From a bacterium (lineage in GTDB: Bacteria > Planctomycetota > Planctomycetia > Planctomycetales > Planctomycetaceae), in the NCBI GenBank assembly GCA_016124895.1, contig WGMU01000059.1, forward strand, positions 1 to 48,371: a stretch of DNA of 48,371 bases. The letters are read 5' to 3'. The notes under the pieces were generated by a model. That model did not search any database, was not told the origin of the DNA, and saw only the letters and a program-made list of their open reading frames with translations. Both the position numbers and the translations under genes were made by a program. Every line of letters begins with the position of its first letter. The stretch's first letter is position 1. This document shows, in pieces, positions 8,384 through 16,834 of this stretch.

Positions 8384-10354
8384 CTATTCGAACTTGTACG
8401 GCGTCAGCCCCTGTTCCTTCGCGAACGGCAGTGTCGTGATCAGGAAGCGTTTCTTGTCCTGCTGAATGACCAGACAAAGCTGCTCGCGCTGCGGGGCGTC
8501 GAAGATCGCCTTGATTCCAGCCAGGCCGGTGTCGTTCATCGTGAACGTGTTCGGCATGTTCTTCGTGTACCCACTGGCCTTTAAGGCGTCGCCGTCGATG
8601 TAGTGGTCGACTTTGCATTCGTCGGCAATGTATGCAAACGCGTCCTGCAGCGGAGCCCTGGCAAACTCCATATCGATCTTCATCTTCAACCGATCGAGCA
8701 CCAGTTCAGGCAGATTGGAGTCTGTCGACTGCGTCTTGACGGGCGCCATCTGCTGCGCGTTGAAGTCCGTCCGCGTTGATTCGTCCCAGGCCAGCAGGGC
8801 TCCGAGTGCCAGATTCGGCGCGGCCCGCTCCGGCAACGTTGTCGTCAACTCGGCGAACCGCGTTCCCACGCCGATTTTCGACGACTTCGCAAAGACCTGA
8901 GTCATCGCCGGGAAACGACCAATGACTTTCCTCGGCCCCAGGACCTGAGGGTTCATCTTCTCGACCATGCTGAGGATCTCGAACGGCAGCTCTTTGACTT
9001 TGCCACGCACGGCGTCGCTGAGCTGTACTTCCCGCAGCAGCGTTGTGTTGCGCAGCAGCATGTCCGAGTAAAACTCCTTGTCACCGAAGTGCAGGCTCCA
9101 CGCGACGCAGTCAATGTCGTCGGGGTTGAAGAACGTCAGCGTCTGGCGGACAAGAGCTTCGACATCTTTCCCGAAGATGTTTTGTCCTCGAAGAAACGCG
9201 TCGATCGTTCGCGGCTCGAAGACCAGCGTCACGTGTCGTTCGGCGTCCGTTTGCGGTAACAAAGCGTCGATGCCATCAGACTGCGGATTTGGAAACTCAA
9301 CGGATCGCGCCATATCTTCGGCAGACTCAGCCGGTCCAATCGCGATTGTCCGCAGGTCTTTGATCAGGTAACAGCGGTCTTCGGCCTCATTGATATAGAC
9401 CGGGTAACCGAAGCTCTCGACCAGTTCGCCCCCGAACGCGGTGATCAATTCCGACTTCCTTGCATCCGCAACGAGTTTCACAACGACAGCCGTCTGCGGC
9501 GGCTGCCCGACGGGACCAGGCAGGATGCCAATCAGAGCGTGTTCAATCTGCGCCGGTTCGAAGCGACAGAGTTCTTTCACTTTCTCTTCGGCCCAGGTTC
9601 CGAATGGCCCCAGACAGAAGCGGATTTCCTCGCCGCGACTCTGCGGTTTCCAGAGTTCAGCCGGGCGCAGACTGATCATCATCCGCGTGCCCAGCGGCAG
9701 ACAGTTCGCCGCGATCGGTTCACCTTTGGTCGGACTCGACGACTTCGCTTCCTCTGACGTCTGCTTCAGTTCCTCGTGCTTTGCCCGAGCATCCTCGTCG
9801 ACCTTAGGCCTCTCCAGTGCGGCCAGCCGAGCCTTCTCTTTCGCCTGGTAATCATTCACAGCGTAGACGCCACCGCCGACCAGAAGTGACGTCAGCAGGC
9901 CAGCGACGATCGCAAAGTTGCGACGCTTCGCACTCTTCCGTTTCAGCTCTTTCAATCGAGCAGCGCCGCCTTCGAGATCCGCCCCAATCGAGACAGGTGC
10001 CGACACGGCCGCCGGTGCGGCATCCGGATGAAATCCCGTCTGCGGAGCATTCGGATTGAACACCGCTGGCTGCATTCCGGGCATCGGTGCCGGCTGCTGT
10101 GGTGTGCCGACCGGAGCGTTATCAGGGACCCAGTGAGCGGCGACTCCAGCGACGGGTTGCGTCGTCTGCGGCTGCGGAGCCGGCGTTGCGAGCTGGAACT
10201 CAACTTCGTCTTCATCCTGCGCTGCAGGCTCACTGCGCTGCATGACAAAAACGTGAGCGCACTTCGGGCACTTCCCCTTCTTCCCGAGCTTGCTTTCGTC
10301 GCGAAGTTTCAGACCCTTGTTGCACTTCGGGCAATGCACAACCAGCAGACTCAT
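8384..10354 (-). CDS. MJ0042-type zinc-ribbon membrane protein with large C-terminal domain
   Basis: A protein of about 656 residues. The start at 10354 is chosen because it puts the zinc ribbon at the very N-terminus (C8-PK-C11 and C29-PK-C32); the frame extends upstream to 10402 without extra motif. A Pro/Gln/Ala-rich linker (about 45-125) follows, then a basic stretch KELKRKSAKRR and one transmembrane helix at about 147-166. The remaining 480 residues, probably outside the membrane, have no enzyme motif I recognise. The last 100 residues (from about 560) resemble the small secretin/TonB short N-terminal type of fold (an amphipathic 'APLQDAFAYIADE' helix, then a strand with 'DNT'-like sequence); this is a weak reading. 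MJ0042 proteins with long unknown tails are common in planctomycetes. Confidence 0.65.
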   Translation of the reverse strand: MSLLVVHCPKCNKGLKLRDESKLGKKGKCPKCAHVFVMQRSEPAAQDEDEVEFQLATPAPQPQTTQPVAGVAAHWVPDNAPVGTPQQPAPMPGMQPAVFNPNAPQTGFHPDAAPAAVSAPVSIGADLEGGAARLKELKRKSAKRRNFAIVAGLLTSLLVGGGVYAVNDYQAKEKARLAALERPKVDEDARAKHEELKQTSEEAKSSSPTKGEPIAANCLPLGTRMMISLRPAELWKPQSRGEEIRFCLGPFGTWAEEKVKELCRFEPAQIEHALIGILPGPVGQPPQTAVVVKLVADARKSELITAFGGELVESFGYPVYINEAEDRCYLIKDLRTIAIGPAESAEDMARSVEFPNPQSDGIDALLPQTDAERHVTLVFEPRTIDAFLRGQNIFGKDVEALVRQTLTFFNPDDIDCVAWSLHFGDKEFYSDMLLRNTTLLREVQLSDAVRGKVKELPFEILSMVEKMNPQVLGPRKVIGRFPAMTQVFAKSSKIGVGTRFAELTTTLPERAAPNLALGALLAWDESTRTDFNAQQMAPVKTQSTDSNLPELVLDRLKMKIDMEFARAPLQDAFAYIADECKVDHYIDGDALKASGYTKNMPNTFTMNDTGLAGIKAIFDAPQREQLCLVIQQDKKRFLITTLPFAKEQGLTPYKFE

Positions 10355-10483
10355 CTGTCCGACCCTTGTTGAACGAGCAGGAACCAGCAACGCAACAAAC
10401 ACGTCATTTCAGCGCGTTGGGATCATCCTGCGAAGGACAGTCATCGTAAGCCGCAGCGGTTGAACTCGCCAGACCCGAACGGA

Positions 10484-13400
10484 CTACTTGCCGCCAACGA
10501 TCTGCACCTGCGCCGACGATCCGGCCACATCTTCCAGCGTCGCGTGCAACGGTGCGGTGCGTTCAGCCAGTGAAACCGCCAGCGTGACACGGTGGCGTCC
10601 CGGCTCAAGCGACAAACGCATCCGAGCTGACGCCTCGACCGGCGCCGCTCCGACCCACGCGGTCACGCCCTGAGCGTTGTTCAAAACAAGATCAACGTCG
10701 CCAGCCGTCCCGACTTCGACCTCGAAACGCGCAATGACGAGTCCCGTCGCTTCGGCCTGAAACGGACCTTTGAACGGAATCTGCGGCTGATCCTGGAGTG
10801 GCAGGTCGCCACTCACGCGACTGTAGGCCGGAGCCCACTGATAAGCCGGATCGTCCTGCGTCACAGAACCGAGTCGCGTCCGCCGCATCTGATACTTTGC
10901 GTCGTCCGTCGGCAACAGTACCTGCCAGCGTCGCACGGCCCGCTCGCGCCCAACCGTGATGCCGCCGACCTTCCCCAGCTTCGACAGAAAGGCGACCAGA
11001 TCGACGATCTCCGCCCGAGTCAGTTTCTCCGTCAGTCCGGCTGGCATCAGCGACGCGCCGTCAACCTGTTCCTCGATCGACTTCAACGCGATCGCCGTCT
11101 CGCGATCTTCCGCATCCCGCAGAATCAGCTCGGTATCCGTCTGCCGCACCTTGACACCCGACGCCGTTTTCCCGTCCTCGGTCACCACGATGATCGTGTT
11201 GTAACCTTCTTTGACCTTGGCCCCCGGATCAAGCAGCGACTGCACGATGTAGTCAACCGGAGCGCTGCCGCCGATGCTCGCCAGATCGGGACCGACACGC
11301 CCGCCAGCGCCGCCGACCGCGTGACACTTCAGACACGACAAATCCGCCCGCCGGTAAATCGCCTCGCCGCGTTCCGCATCGCCACCACTGGACACCTCGG
11401 CCACCAGAGCAGCCATCTCTTCCGGGGTCAGCTTCTTCGCTCCCGACTGAATATCTCCCGCAGCAGAAAACGCGAGCTTCAAATCTTCAAGCTTGCGTCC
11501 CGACGAGTCGATCACCCGCACCGCGAGCTTGGCGACGTCGCTCGGCAGTTTTTGATTCTTCAGCGCCCGCGCCAATGCACCCGGTCCTCCCTGCCGACCG
11601 AGCAGCGTCGCAATCACGCGGGACGGATCGTCGCCGCTGCCCGATGACTGCAGCGTCGCGACCAGCGTCCGGGCTCCGGCATTGAGGTCAACGGCTGCCA
11701 GTCCGAGCACCGCGGCTTCGCGAATCGCAAACGGCTGCTCCTTCGCGCTCAGTTGATCGAGCACCGGCACGGCGTCGGCACCTCGCAGCGCGGCCAGACC
11801 ATCGATCGCCGCAGCGCGCAGAACCACCTCATCGTCCGTCGATCGGGCCAGTGCCTCCAGCGTTGCAGCGTGCCGAGCGATCTTCCAGACGCCCGCCGCT
11901 TCGGCCGCTGCAGCCCGCACGGCTTCCGGCTGATTCTTCGCCAGCAGGCCGTCGAGAGCCGCGAGTTCGCCGGTCGGCACGATCTTCCGCTGCCGCGACT
12001 GCGCGACCAGCGACCGCAGCAGCGCGTTCTTCTGCGCCTGATCCGACTCCGCCGCCGCCACAGTCAGCAATTCAGCAAACTGCCCGGCATTGCCGCGAGC
12101 GACGACGAAATTGACCGCCGCGTTCCAGCGTTCGCCAACCAGTTCGTCGGTCTTCAACAGCTCGACCAGTCGCGGCACGACCGACGGCGAGCCGACCGCC
12201 ATCAGTGCAAACGTCGCCTTTGCTGCGTCACCACCGAAATCGAATTTGCCCTGCTCGACCAGTGGAAGCCAGGCATCGCGGGTCTCCCAGGCGGTCAGCC
12301 ACAGCGCGTAATCGAGAAACTGATCCATCGGCTGATGCAGAGCCTCCAGGGCGGCATCGAGCGCCTCGGCTGACGGCACGTCTGCCAGCACACGAGCCGC
12401 TTCCAGTCGCACTCGCGGATGCTCGTCCTGAGCCAGAGTCGCCAGTCGGTCAACCGCGTCCGGCACGCGAGTCCGCCAGTGTTTGAGCACTCGCACTGCC
12501 GCCGCTCGCACGCGACCGTCCTTCGCGGCCAGCAGCGACGACAGCAGCTCAACGTTCGGCTCATCAAGTGCCTGATAAACCCACAACGCTTCCAGCCGCA
12601 GATGTTCGCTGGCAGGGTCGATCTGCGTCACCCACTCGTTCAACGCTGGGAGAACTGCGTCGCGACCGCGTTCCTTCAGAACCCGTTTCGCGTTCTCTCG
12701 CGTCCACATTTCGGGATCGCTCAGATGCCCCAGCAGTTCCCTGATCGAAGCCTGGCGCAACTGCGGGCGTTTCACCGGCTTGTGGCCCTTGTAAGTCACC
12801 CGCCAGATGCGCCCGTGAACATGGTCACGGCGCTCGTCGCGGAAGTCGACCTCACCGTGCTGAATGATCGGGTTGTACCAGTCGGCAATGTAGATCGCCC
12901 CGTCCGGTCCCATCTTGATATCGATCGGCCGAAAGGCGACATGCTTTGTTCGGATCAGCTCAACCTGCTCGCGCGCCGCGTAACCGGCTCCGTCTTCGCT
13001 GAGCACAAATCGGCAGACGCGATTACCGCGGAAATCATTGGTGAGCACGTTGCCCTGCCAGTCGTCCGGAAGGTGTCGCCCGCTGACGATTTCGATGCCG
13101 CAGTACTTCGGGCTGCCCGGATTCAGACCGTGAAAAATGCGAGGAACGCCCTGTGCCGTCGGATAAGCCGCTCCCGGAATCGCATAGTTGATACCCTCGC
13201 CACCAGCCCCGTCCGTCACAAATGACTGCCCGAACGCATCGAAGTGATGCCCCCAGGTGTTAACCCAGCCGCGGGCAAACACGTCGAGCTGCATGGACCC
13301 CGGCCGGAACTGCCAGATGCCGCCCGCATTGAGCCGCTTCACTCCCCACGGCGTCTCAATATGCGTGTGGATATAGATCGACTGATTGAAGTACAGCAGC

Positions 13401-13936
13401 CCGTCCGGCCCCCAGCGCAACGTATGCAGAATGTGGTGCGTGTCTTCCGTGCCGAAGCCCGAGAGTACGACGCGTTCGTGATCCGCCTTGCCATCGCCGT
13501 CCGTATCTTTGAAGTGCAGCAGTTCGGTACTGTTGCCGACGTAAACGCCACCATCACCGGGAACGACCGCCGTCGGAATCAGCAAACCGTCGGCGAAGAC
13601 CGACGTCTTTTCAGCGACGCCGTCTCCGTCGGCATCCTCGACAACGAGAATCCGGTCGTTGGCTTTTTCACCCGGCTTGATGTGCGGATAGATCTCGGAG
13701 CTGGCGATCCATAGCCGCCCGTCCGGATCAAAGTTCATCTGGATCGGCTTGGCGATCTGCGGGTCGGCGGCAAACAGATTGACCTCGAACCCCTCCGCAA
13801 CGATGAACGACTCACGTTCGATCTCCGGGTCGGGGCTCGGAATCGCTGTCAGATTCCGCTGCGCGAACGCGTTACCTGCCAGCCCGATACTCACTAGAAG
13901 AAACGCCGCCACACATCGAGTCGTTTGTCGCATCAT
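10484..13936 (-). CDS. PVC-type cytochrome c with dehydrogenase-like propeller and HEAT repeats
   Basis: A protein of about 1,150 residues. The frame is open up to 14056, but that part would run into the upstream S23 gene and its inverted repeat. The MMRQTT start at 13936 (or 13933) gives a normal signal peptide (CVAAFLLVSIGLAGNAFA). Residues about 25-400 match the membrane-bound dehydrogenase domain of planctomycetes (GFEVNLFAADPQIAKPIQM, FDPDGRLWIASS, GPDGAIYIADWYNP), a glucose-dehydrogenase-like propeller. HEAT-type helices fill about 410-840. A class I haem site CLKCH lies near residue 867 with the VGPDLASIG sequence typical of the PVC haem-binding domain. A C-terminal beta domain closes the protein. 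It is probably an exported oxidoreductase passing electrons from an unknown substrate to its own haem. Confidence 0.85.
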   Translation of the reverse strand: MMRQTTRCVAAFLLVSIGLAGNAFAQRNLTAIPSPDPEIERESFIVAEGFEVNLFAADPQIAKPIQMNFDPDGRLWIASSEIYPHIKPGEKANDRILVVEDADGDGVAEKTSVFADGLLIPTAVVPGDGGVYVGNSTELLHFKDTDGDGKADHERVVLSGFGTEDTHHILHTLRWGPDGLLYFNQSIYIHTHIETPWGVKRLNAGGIWQFRPGSMQLDVFARGWVNTWGHHFDAFGQSFVTDGAGGEGINYAIPGAAYPTAQGVPRIFHGLNPGSPKYCGIEIVSGRHLPDDWQGNVLTNDFRGNRVCRFVLSEDGAGYAAREQVELIRTKHVAFRPIDIKMGPDGAIYIADWYNPIIQHGEVDFRDERRDHVHGRIWRVTYKGHKPVKRPQLRQASIRELLGHLSDPEMWTRENAKRVLKERGRDAVLPALNEWVTQIDPASEHLRLEALWVYQALDEPNVELLSSLLAAKDGRVRAAAVRVLKHWRTRVPDAVDRLATLAQDEHPRVRLEAARVLADVPSAEALDAALEALHQPMDQFLDYALWLTAWETRDAWLPLVEQGKFDFGGDAAKATFALMAVGSPSVVPRLVELLKTDELVGERWNAAVNFVVARGNAGQFAELLTVAAAESDQAQKNALLRSLVAQSRQRKIVPTGELAALDGLLAKNQPEAVRAAAAEAAGVWKIARHAATLEALARSTDDEVVLRAAAIDGLAALRGADAVPVLDQLSAKEQPFAIREAAVLGLAAVDLNAGARTLVATLQSSGSGDDPSRVIATLLGRQGGPGALARALKNQKLPSDVAKLAVRVIDSSGRKLEDLKLAFSAAGDIQSGAKKLTPEEMAALVAEVSSGGDAERGEAIYRRADLSCLKCHAVGGAGGRVGPDLASIGGSAPVDYIVQSLLDPGAKVKEGYNTIIVVTEDGKTASGVKVRQTDTELILRDAEDRETAIALKSIEEQVDGASLMPAGLTEKLTRAEIVDLVAFLSKLGKVGGITVGRERAVRRWQVLLPTDDAKYQMRRTRLGSVTQDDPAYQWAPAYSRVSGDLPLQDQPQIPFKGPFQAEATGLVIARFEVEVGTAGDVDLVLNNAQGVTAWVGAAPVEASARMRLSLEPGRHRVTLAVSLAERTAPLHATLEDVAGSSAQVQIVGGK

Positions 13937-13963
13937 CAGTTTCCAGGTCTCGTCACCGTGAAT

Positions 13964-13997
13964 CTCGTACTCGTATTCCTGTTCGTAATCGTAATCC
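13964..13997 (-). repeat. Inverted repeat arm (left) of S23 element
   Basis: Read on the minus strand this begins GGATTACGATTACGAA and ends with TACGAGTACGAG. It matches the plus strand at 14474-14507 in 30 of 34 positions (mismatches at positions 17, 19, 22 and 29). It lies only 27 nt upstream of the cytochrome start codon at 13936. Confidence 0.8.
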
Positions 13998-14039
13998 CGT
14001 CTTGCCATCAGCCTGCGAGCCAACGTCTCGGCGGTGCCC

Positions 14040-14405
14040 TCAGAACTCCCGCTCATCCGAATTCGCCCGGATCAAACCGACAAGCATCTGCACAACCCGA
14101 ACCAGCTTGTCCTTACCGTTGGTCTGCTGCCCATCGCCGATCAGTCCCTTAGCCGCGAGGACGTCAAGACAGGCGGCACATTCCAGAGCTGATCCGCGGG
14201 CAATATCGAAAAAGCGGCAGCGATCCTTTGGTGTGAATTTCCCGTTCCCCTCAGCGATGTTCAAGGGAACGGAACAGGCTGCTCGATCAAGCTGATTGCA
14301 GATTGCGACAGATTTCGGAACATCCGACAGCAACTCATCCGCAAATGCCACGAACTCGATCGACGCCTGATAGACCGACAGCTTTTCATGATCGAACGAC
14401 GGCAC
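14040..14405 (-). CDS. Four-helix-bundle protein, 23S rRNA intervening-sequence (S23) family
   Basis: A 121-residue protein starting at GTG 14405 with an AGGA ribosome-binding sequence about 9 nt upstream. It shows the S23/four-helix-bundle pattern: an FDHEKLSVYQASIEFV opening, then QLDRAACSVPLNIAEGNG in the family-typical middle, then FFDIARGSALECAACLDVL. In many bacteria such proteins are encoded inside intervening sequences of 23S rRNA genes or stand alone; their molecular role is not known. The related Avd proteins serve diversity-generating retroelements, but no reverse transcriptase is present here. The gene sits between two inverted 34-nt repeats (13964-13997 and 14474-14507) and exactly fills the space between the thioredoxin and cytochrome genes, which suggests insertion as a unit. 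Confidence 0.9.
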   Translation of the reverse strand: MPSFDHEKLSVYQASIEFVAFADELLSDVPKSVAICNQLDRAACSVPLNIAEGNGKFTPKDRCRFFDIARGSALECAACLDVLAAKGLIGDGQQTNGKDKLVRVVQMLVGLIRANSDEREF

Positions 14406-14473
14406 GAGGTTTCCTCACAGGAGTCGCTGGCACTGTAAGACGGCTCGGGGTTGAGAAACGCAAACCGGCGTCA

Positions 14474-14507
14474 GGATTACGATTACGAATAAGATTACGA
14501 GGACGAG
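14474..14507 (+). repeat. Inverted repeat arm (right) of S23 element
   Basis: The plus strand reads GGATTACGATTACGAA, then TAAGATTACGAGGACGAG. It is the inverted partner of 13964-13997 (30/34 identical). It starts 68 nt upstream of the S23 start codon and ends 9 nt after the stop of the thioredoxin gene, both on the minus strand. Confidence 0.8.
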
Positions 14508-14516
14508 TGCAGTGTT

Positions 14517-15380
14517 TCAGTACAGCAGCGTCGCCAGCTTGCGGCGGTACTCGCCGACCAGCGGACTCGCTTCGCCGAGCACACCGAACAGGTCGACCAT
14601 CTGCTTCTTCGCCGTATTCCCGTGCTCGCCACCGAGGTTCTTTTCGACGACCGTCAGCAGAATGTCGAAGGCGTCGCGGTACTTGCCGTCGACCGCCAGC
14701 GCATCGGCGAGGTGAATCTGCAGCGACAGGTCGTCAGGGTTCGCTTCGGCCGCCGCACGAGCTGCCTGAACTCCACCTGATTCTTCCGCCGTCACCCGCA
14801 ATTCAAGTTGCGTCCTGATTGCCTGGGCTTCGGGTTCCAGAAATCCTCGTGCGTCGAGTTCCGCGATGACGGTCGAGCATTCCTCGTCGCGTCCCTGAGC
14901 CAGTAACACGCGCGCGAGATGAATCTTCGTCGCGTCCTGCGCCTCCAGCGTCAGCGCTTCCCGCAGCTTCTGCTCGGCCTTCGCAGGCTCGGTCACTTCG
15001 ATCGCCAGCGCCTCGTTCACCAGTTCCTCGGCTCGAGAAGGCAGCAGCCGACTGACCCACTCACGCAACTGATCTTCCGGCAGCACGCCCATGAAATGAT
15101 CAACCGGCTGGCCTTCGACAAACGCGACGACTGTCGGGATCGACTGGACGCGCATCATTCCTGCGAGTTCCTGATTCTCGTCGACATTGATCTTTGCGAG
15201 CAGTACGCGTCCGCCGGACTCCTTGACAATCTGCTCCAGCAACGGCCCCAGCGCCCGACACGGCTGACACCACGGCGCCCAGAAGTCCACAATCACCGTC
15301 GCCGCCATCGACCGCTCGATCACGTCCGGCTCAAACTGCTCAATCCCCACGTCGTAGATCCACGACGATTCGTCAGCCAT
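14517..15380 (-). CDS. cnoX: Thioredoxin-domain co-chaperone, YbbN/CnoX-like
   Basis: A 287-residue protein. Start 15380 is chosen for the AAGGAG about 10 nt upstream. Residues about 10-115 form a thioredoxin domain with the active site WCQPC (C38 and C41), the cis-Pro loop SIPTVVAF and a DFWAPWC opening. The second half is a helical TPR-like region (AEQKLREALTLE, ARVLLAQGRDEECS, DLSLQIHLADALAVDGKYRDAFDILL), which matches YbbN/CnoX, where it holds unfolded clients and hands them to DnaK or GroEL. Typical family members have SXXC or CXXC; here both cysteines are present, so redox activity is possible. It is probably cytoplasmic, since there is no signal. The gene is followed 9 nt later by the S23 element. 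Confidence 0.85.
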   Translation of the reverse strand: MADESSWIYDVGIEQFEPDVIERSMAATVIVDFWAPWCQPCRALGPLLEQIVKESGGRVLLAKINVDENQELAGMMRVQSIPTVVAFVEGQPVDHFMGVLPEDQLREWVSRLLPSRAEELVNEALAIEVTEPAKAEQKLREALTLEAQDATKIHLARVLLAQGRDEECSTVIAELDARGFLEPEAQAIRTQLELRVTAEESGGVQAARAAAEANPDDLSLQIHLADALAVDGKYRDAFDILLTVVEKNLGGEHGNTAKKQMVDLFGVLGEASPLVGEYRRKLATLLY

Positions 15381-15804
15381 TTCAAGAACTCCTTCAGCCG
15401 CACCGCCCCGAGCAAACACGGCAGTCCTGGGTTGACAACCCGGTGCCGCAGCCTGACCAGACCACGAAGGCTTCCCTCGGTCTTCCGATCAGTTCGGCGC
15501 GTGGCCATCATTGAAACTGCGAAGCACCAGCGGCCCGCAGCTTCCGAAAGATACAGTCTCGCCAATTCGCGACAACCAGCGAGGCAGCGGATGATCGCCG
15601 CCAGTTTCCTTCATCCGGGTGCGTTGACTTCACGGCAGAACATGGACAGACCACTCCGATTACCTGTCGCAGCCGCAAAACGTCCGATGCCAATCATCGC
15701 AAAGTTCACGGGTTTGAGTTCCAATACCCAGCTTCAGTTCGCCCGCGCCGATCCCAACCCGTCGGCGACGTGCTTTCTTCCGAATTCAACCGGATTTCTG
15801 GCTG
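15381..15804. other. Intergenic region between divergent genes, no gene seen
   Basis: This gap separates the minus-strand thioredoxin gene from the plus-strand His-rich gene and must hold both promoters. A long open frame crosses it on the plus strand but overlaps the thioredoxin gene antisense and has no domain, so it was not accepted. I see no clear -35/-10 pair, riboswitch or repeat. Confidence 0.35.
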
Positions 15805-16470
15805 ATGCCGCGCACGCTGTTCAGACTGGTGACAATCGGATTGCCGATCAGCCTGCTGCTGCTCGGGAGCCTGACGACACCAGGCTGGAGGCATTCTCAC
15901 GTCGACGGCGACCATGTCCATTCGCATCAGCATGGTCACAATCCTTCGAATGCAGCCGTTATTCACCAGCACGCCGCCCAGTCAGCCCATCACGCTCATG
16001 CAGACTCGGCAATCCACACGCACGCTGGACACAGACACTCACACACTCATTCCCACGCTCACGGTCATTCGCATCCTCACAAATCAGTCCTGTCCCAGCT
16101 AACCGGTCATCCAGCTTCAAGTGCGGCTGAAGCTACGCATTCGCACGTCCATTTGACGGTTCTCGGATTTGAACTGACGATCCCGTGGGGCGACTGGACG
16201 TCGGATATTCGTACCGTCGACCCGCCACCTGGCCCTGTTGACGGTTTGACTCTGCCATTGGCCGGACGTCCCGGTACTCCGCAACCGAGCGGCGAGCTGC
16301 TGGCTGTCTGGCAATTGATCAAGTCTCCGATGCCTCCCCAACGTTCGAGTGTCCCTGACGCTCCGTTAACCGCTGCTCGGCACGACCTGCCCAAGCGAGG
16401 CGAATCGCGGCTGCAGGAGCCGCCACCAGTTCCACCACCGGAACAACCTCTGACCCCGGTGAACTGCTGA
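15805..16470 (+). CDS. Histidine-rich exported protein (putative metal binder)
   Basis: A 221-residue protein with a probable signal sequence (LVTIGLPISLLLLGSLTTPG, residues 8-27) and no enzyme motif. Between residues 30 and 116 there are 27 His, many in alternating HxH runs (GHRHSHTHSHAHGHSHPH is the densest part, about 75-92). Such tracts bind Zn, Ni or Cu in ZIP/ZnuA-type transporters and Ni chaperones. The C-terminal 100 residues are Pro-rich and low in structure. It is followed by a DUF1559 pseudopilin after 364 nt. The metal role is inferred from composition only; no transporter or metal regulator is nearby. Confidence 0.65.
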   Translation: MPRTLFRLVTIGLPISLLLLGSLTTPGWRHSHVDGDHVHSHQHGHNPSNAAVIHQHAAQSAHHAHADSAIHTHAGHRHSHTHSHAHGHSHPHKSVLSQLTGHPASSAAEATHSHVHLTVLGFELTIPWGDWTSDIRTVDPPPGPVDGLTLPLAGRPGTPQPSGELLAVWQLIKSPMPPQRSSVPDAPLTAARHDLPKRGESRLQEPPPVPPPEQPLTPVNC

Positions 16471-16834
16471 ACTGACGACGTGACATTGCGTACCGCGCTG
16501 TGACTGCGCGCCTGTGTGGAGTTTGAAGCTCTCTGACGGGCCGGCGCAGACATCATGGCTGCAGAAAAACGCCTTGTACTGAGTACCTTCGACAACAGCG
16601 TCGAGCGTACGGAGAGCCGGCGGTCCAGCCACTGGATGAATGGCCGTCAGGACCGTCAGCAGCAGTTGGCCGCTCATTCGCATATGGCTCGCTGGTCGAG
16701 GCGTCAGATGGAACACGCGCGCAGACAGCGAGCTGTGCGTTTCATCGTATTTGCGATGACCAGTCACGCTCCGCGCATCCCGATATGTGACTGCGCGGAT
16801 GTTCGAATTCCGTACTCACAAGGAGTTATTCGCC
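16471..16834. other. Intergenic region, no gene accepted
   Basis: Open frames here on both strands have Arg/Ser-rich composition without any family pattern. The last 20 nt hold the AAGGAG ribosome-binding site of the DUF1559 gene. Confidence 0.35.

Noticed and set aside
14040-14405. Avd-type accessory protein of a diversity-generating retroelement
   Set aside because: Same fold family, but no reverse transcriptase, template repeat or variable repeat is present nearby; plain S23 fits better.
14919-16130. 403-residue open frame crossing the thioredoxin gene and the gap beyond
   Set aside because: Antisense to the YbbN-like gene and overlapping the His-rich gene; no family pattern.
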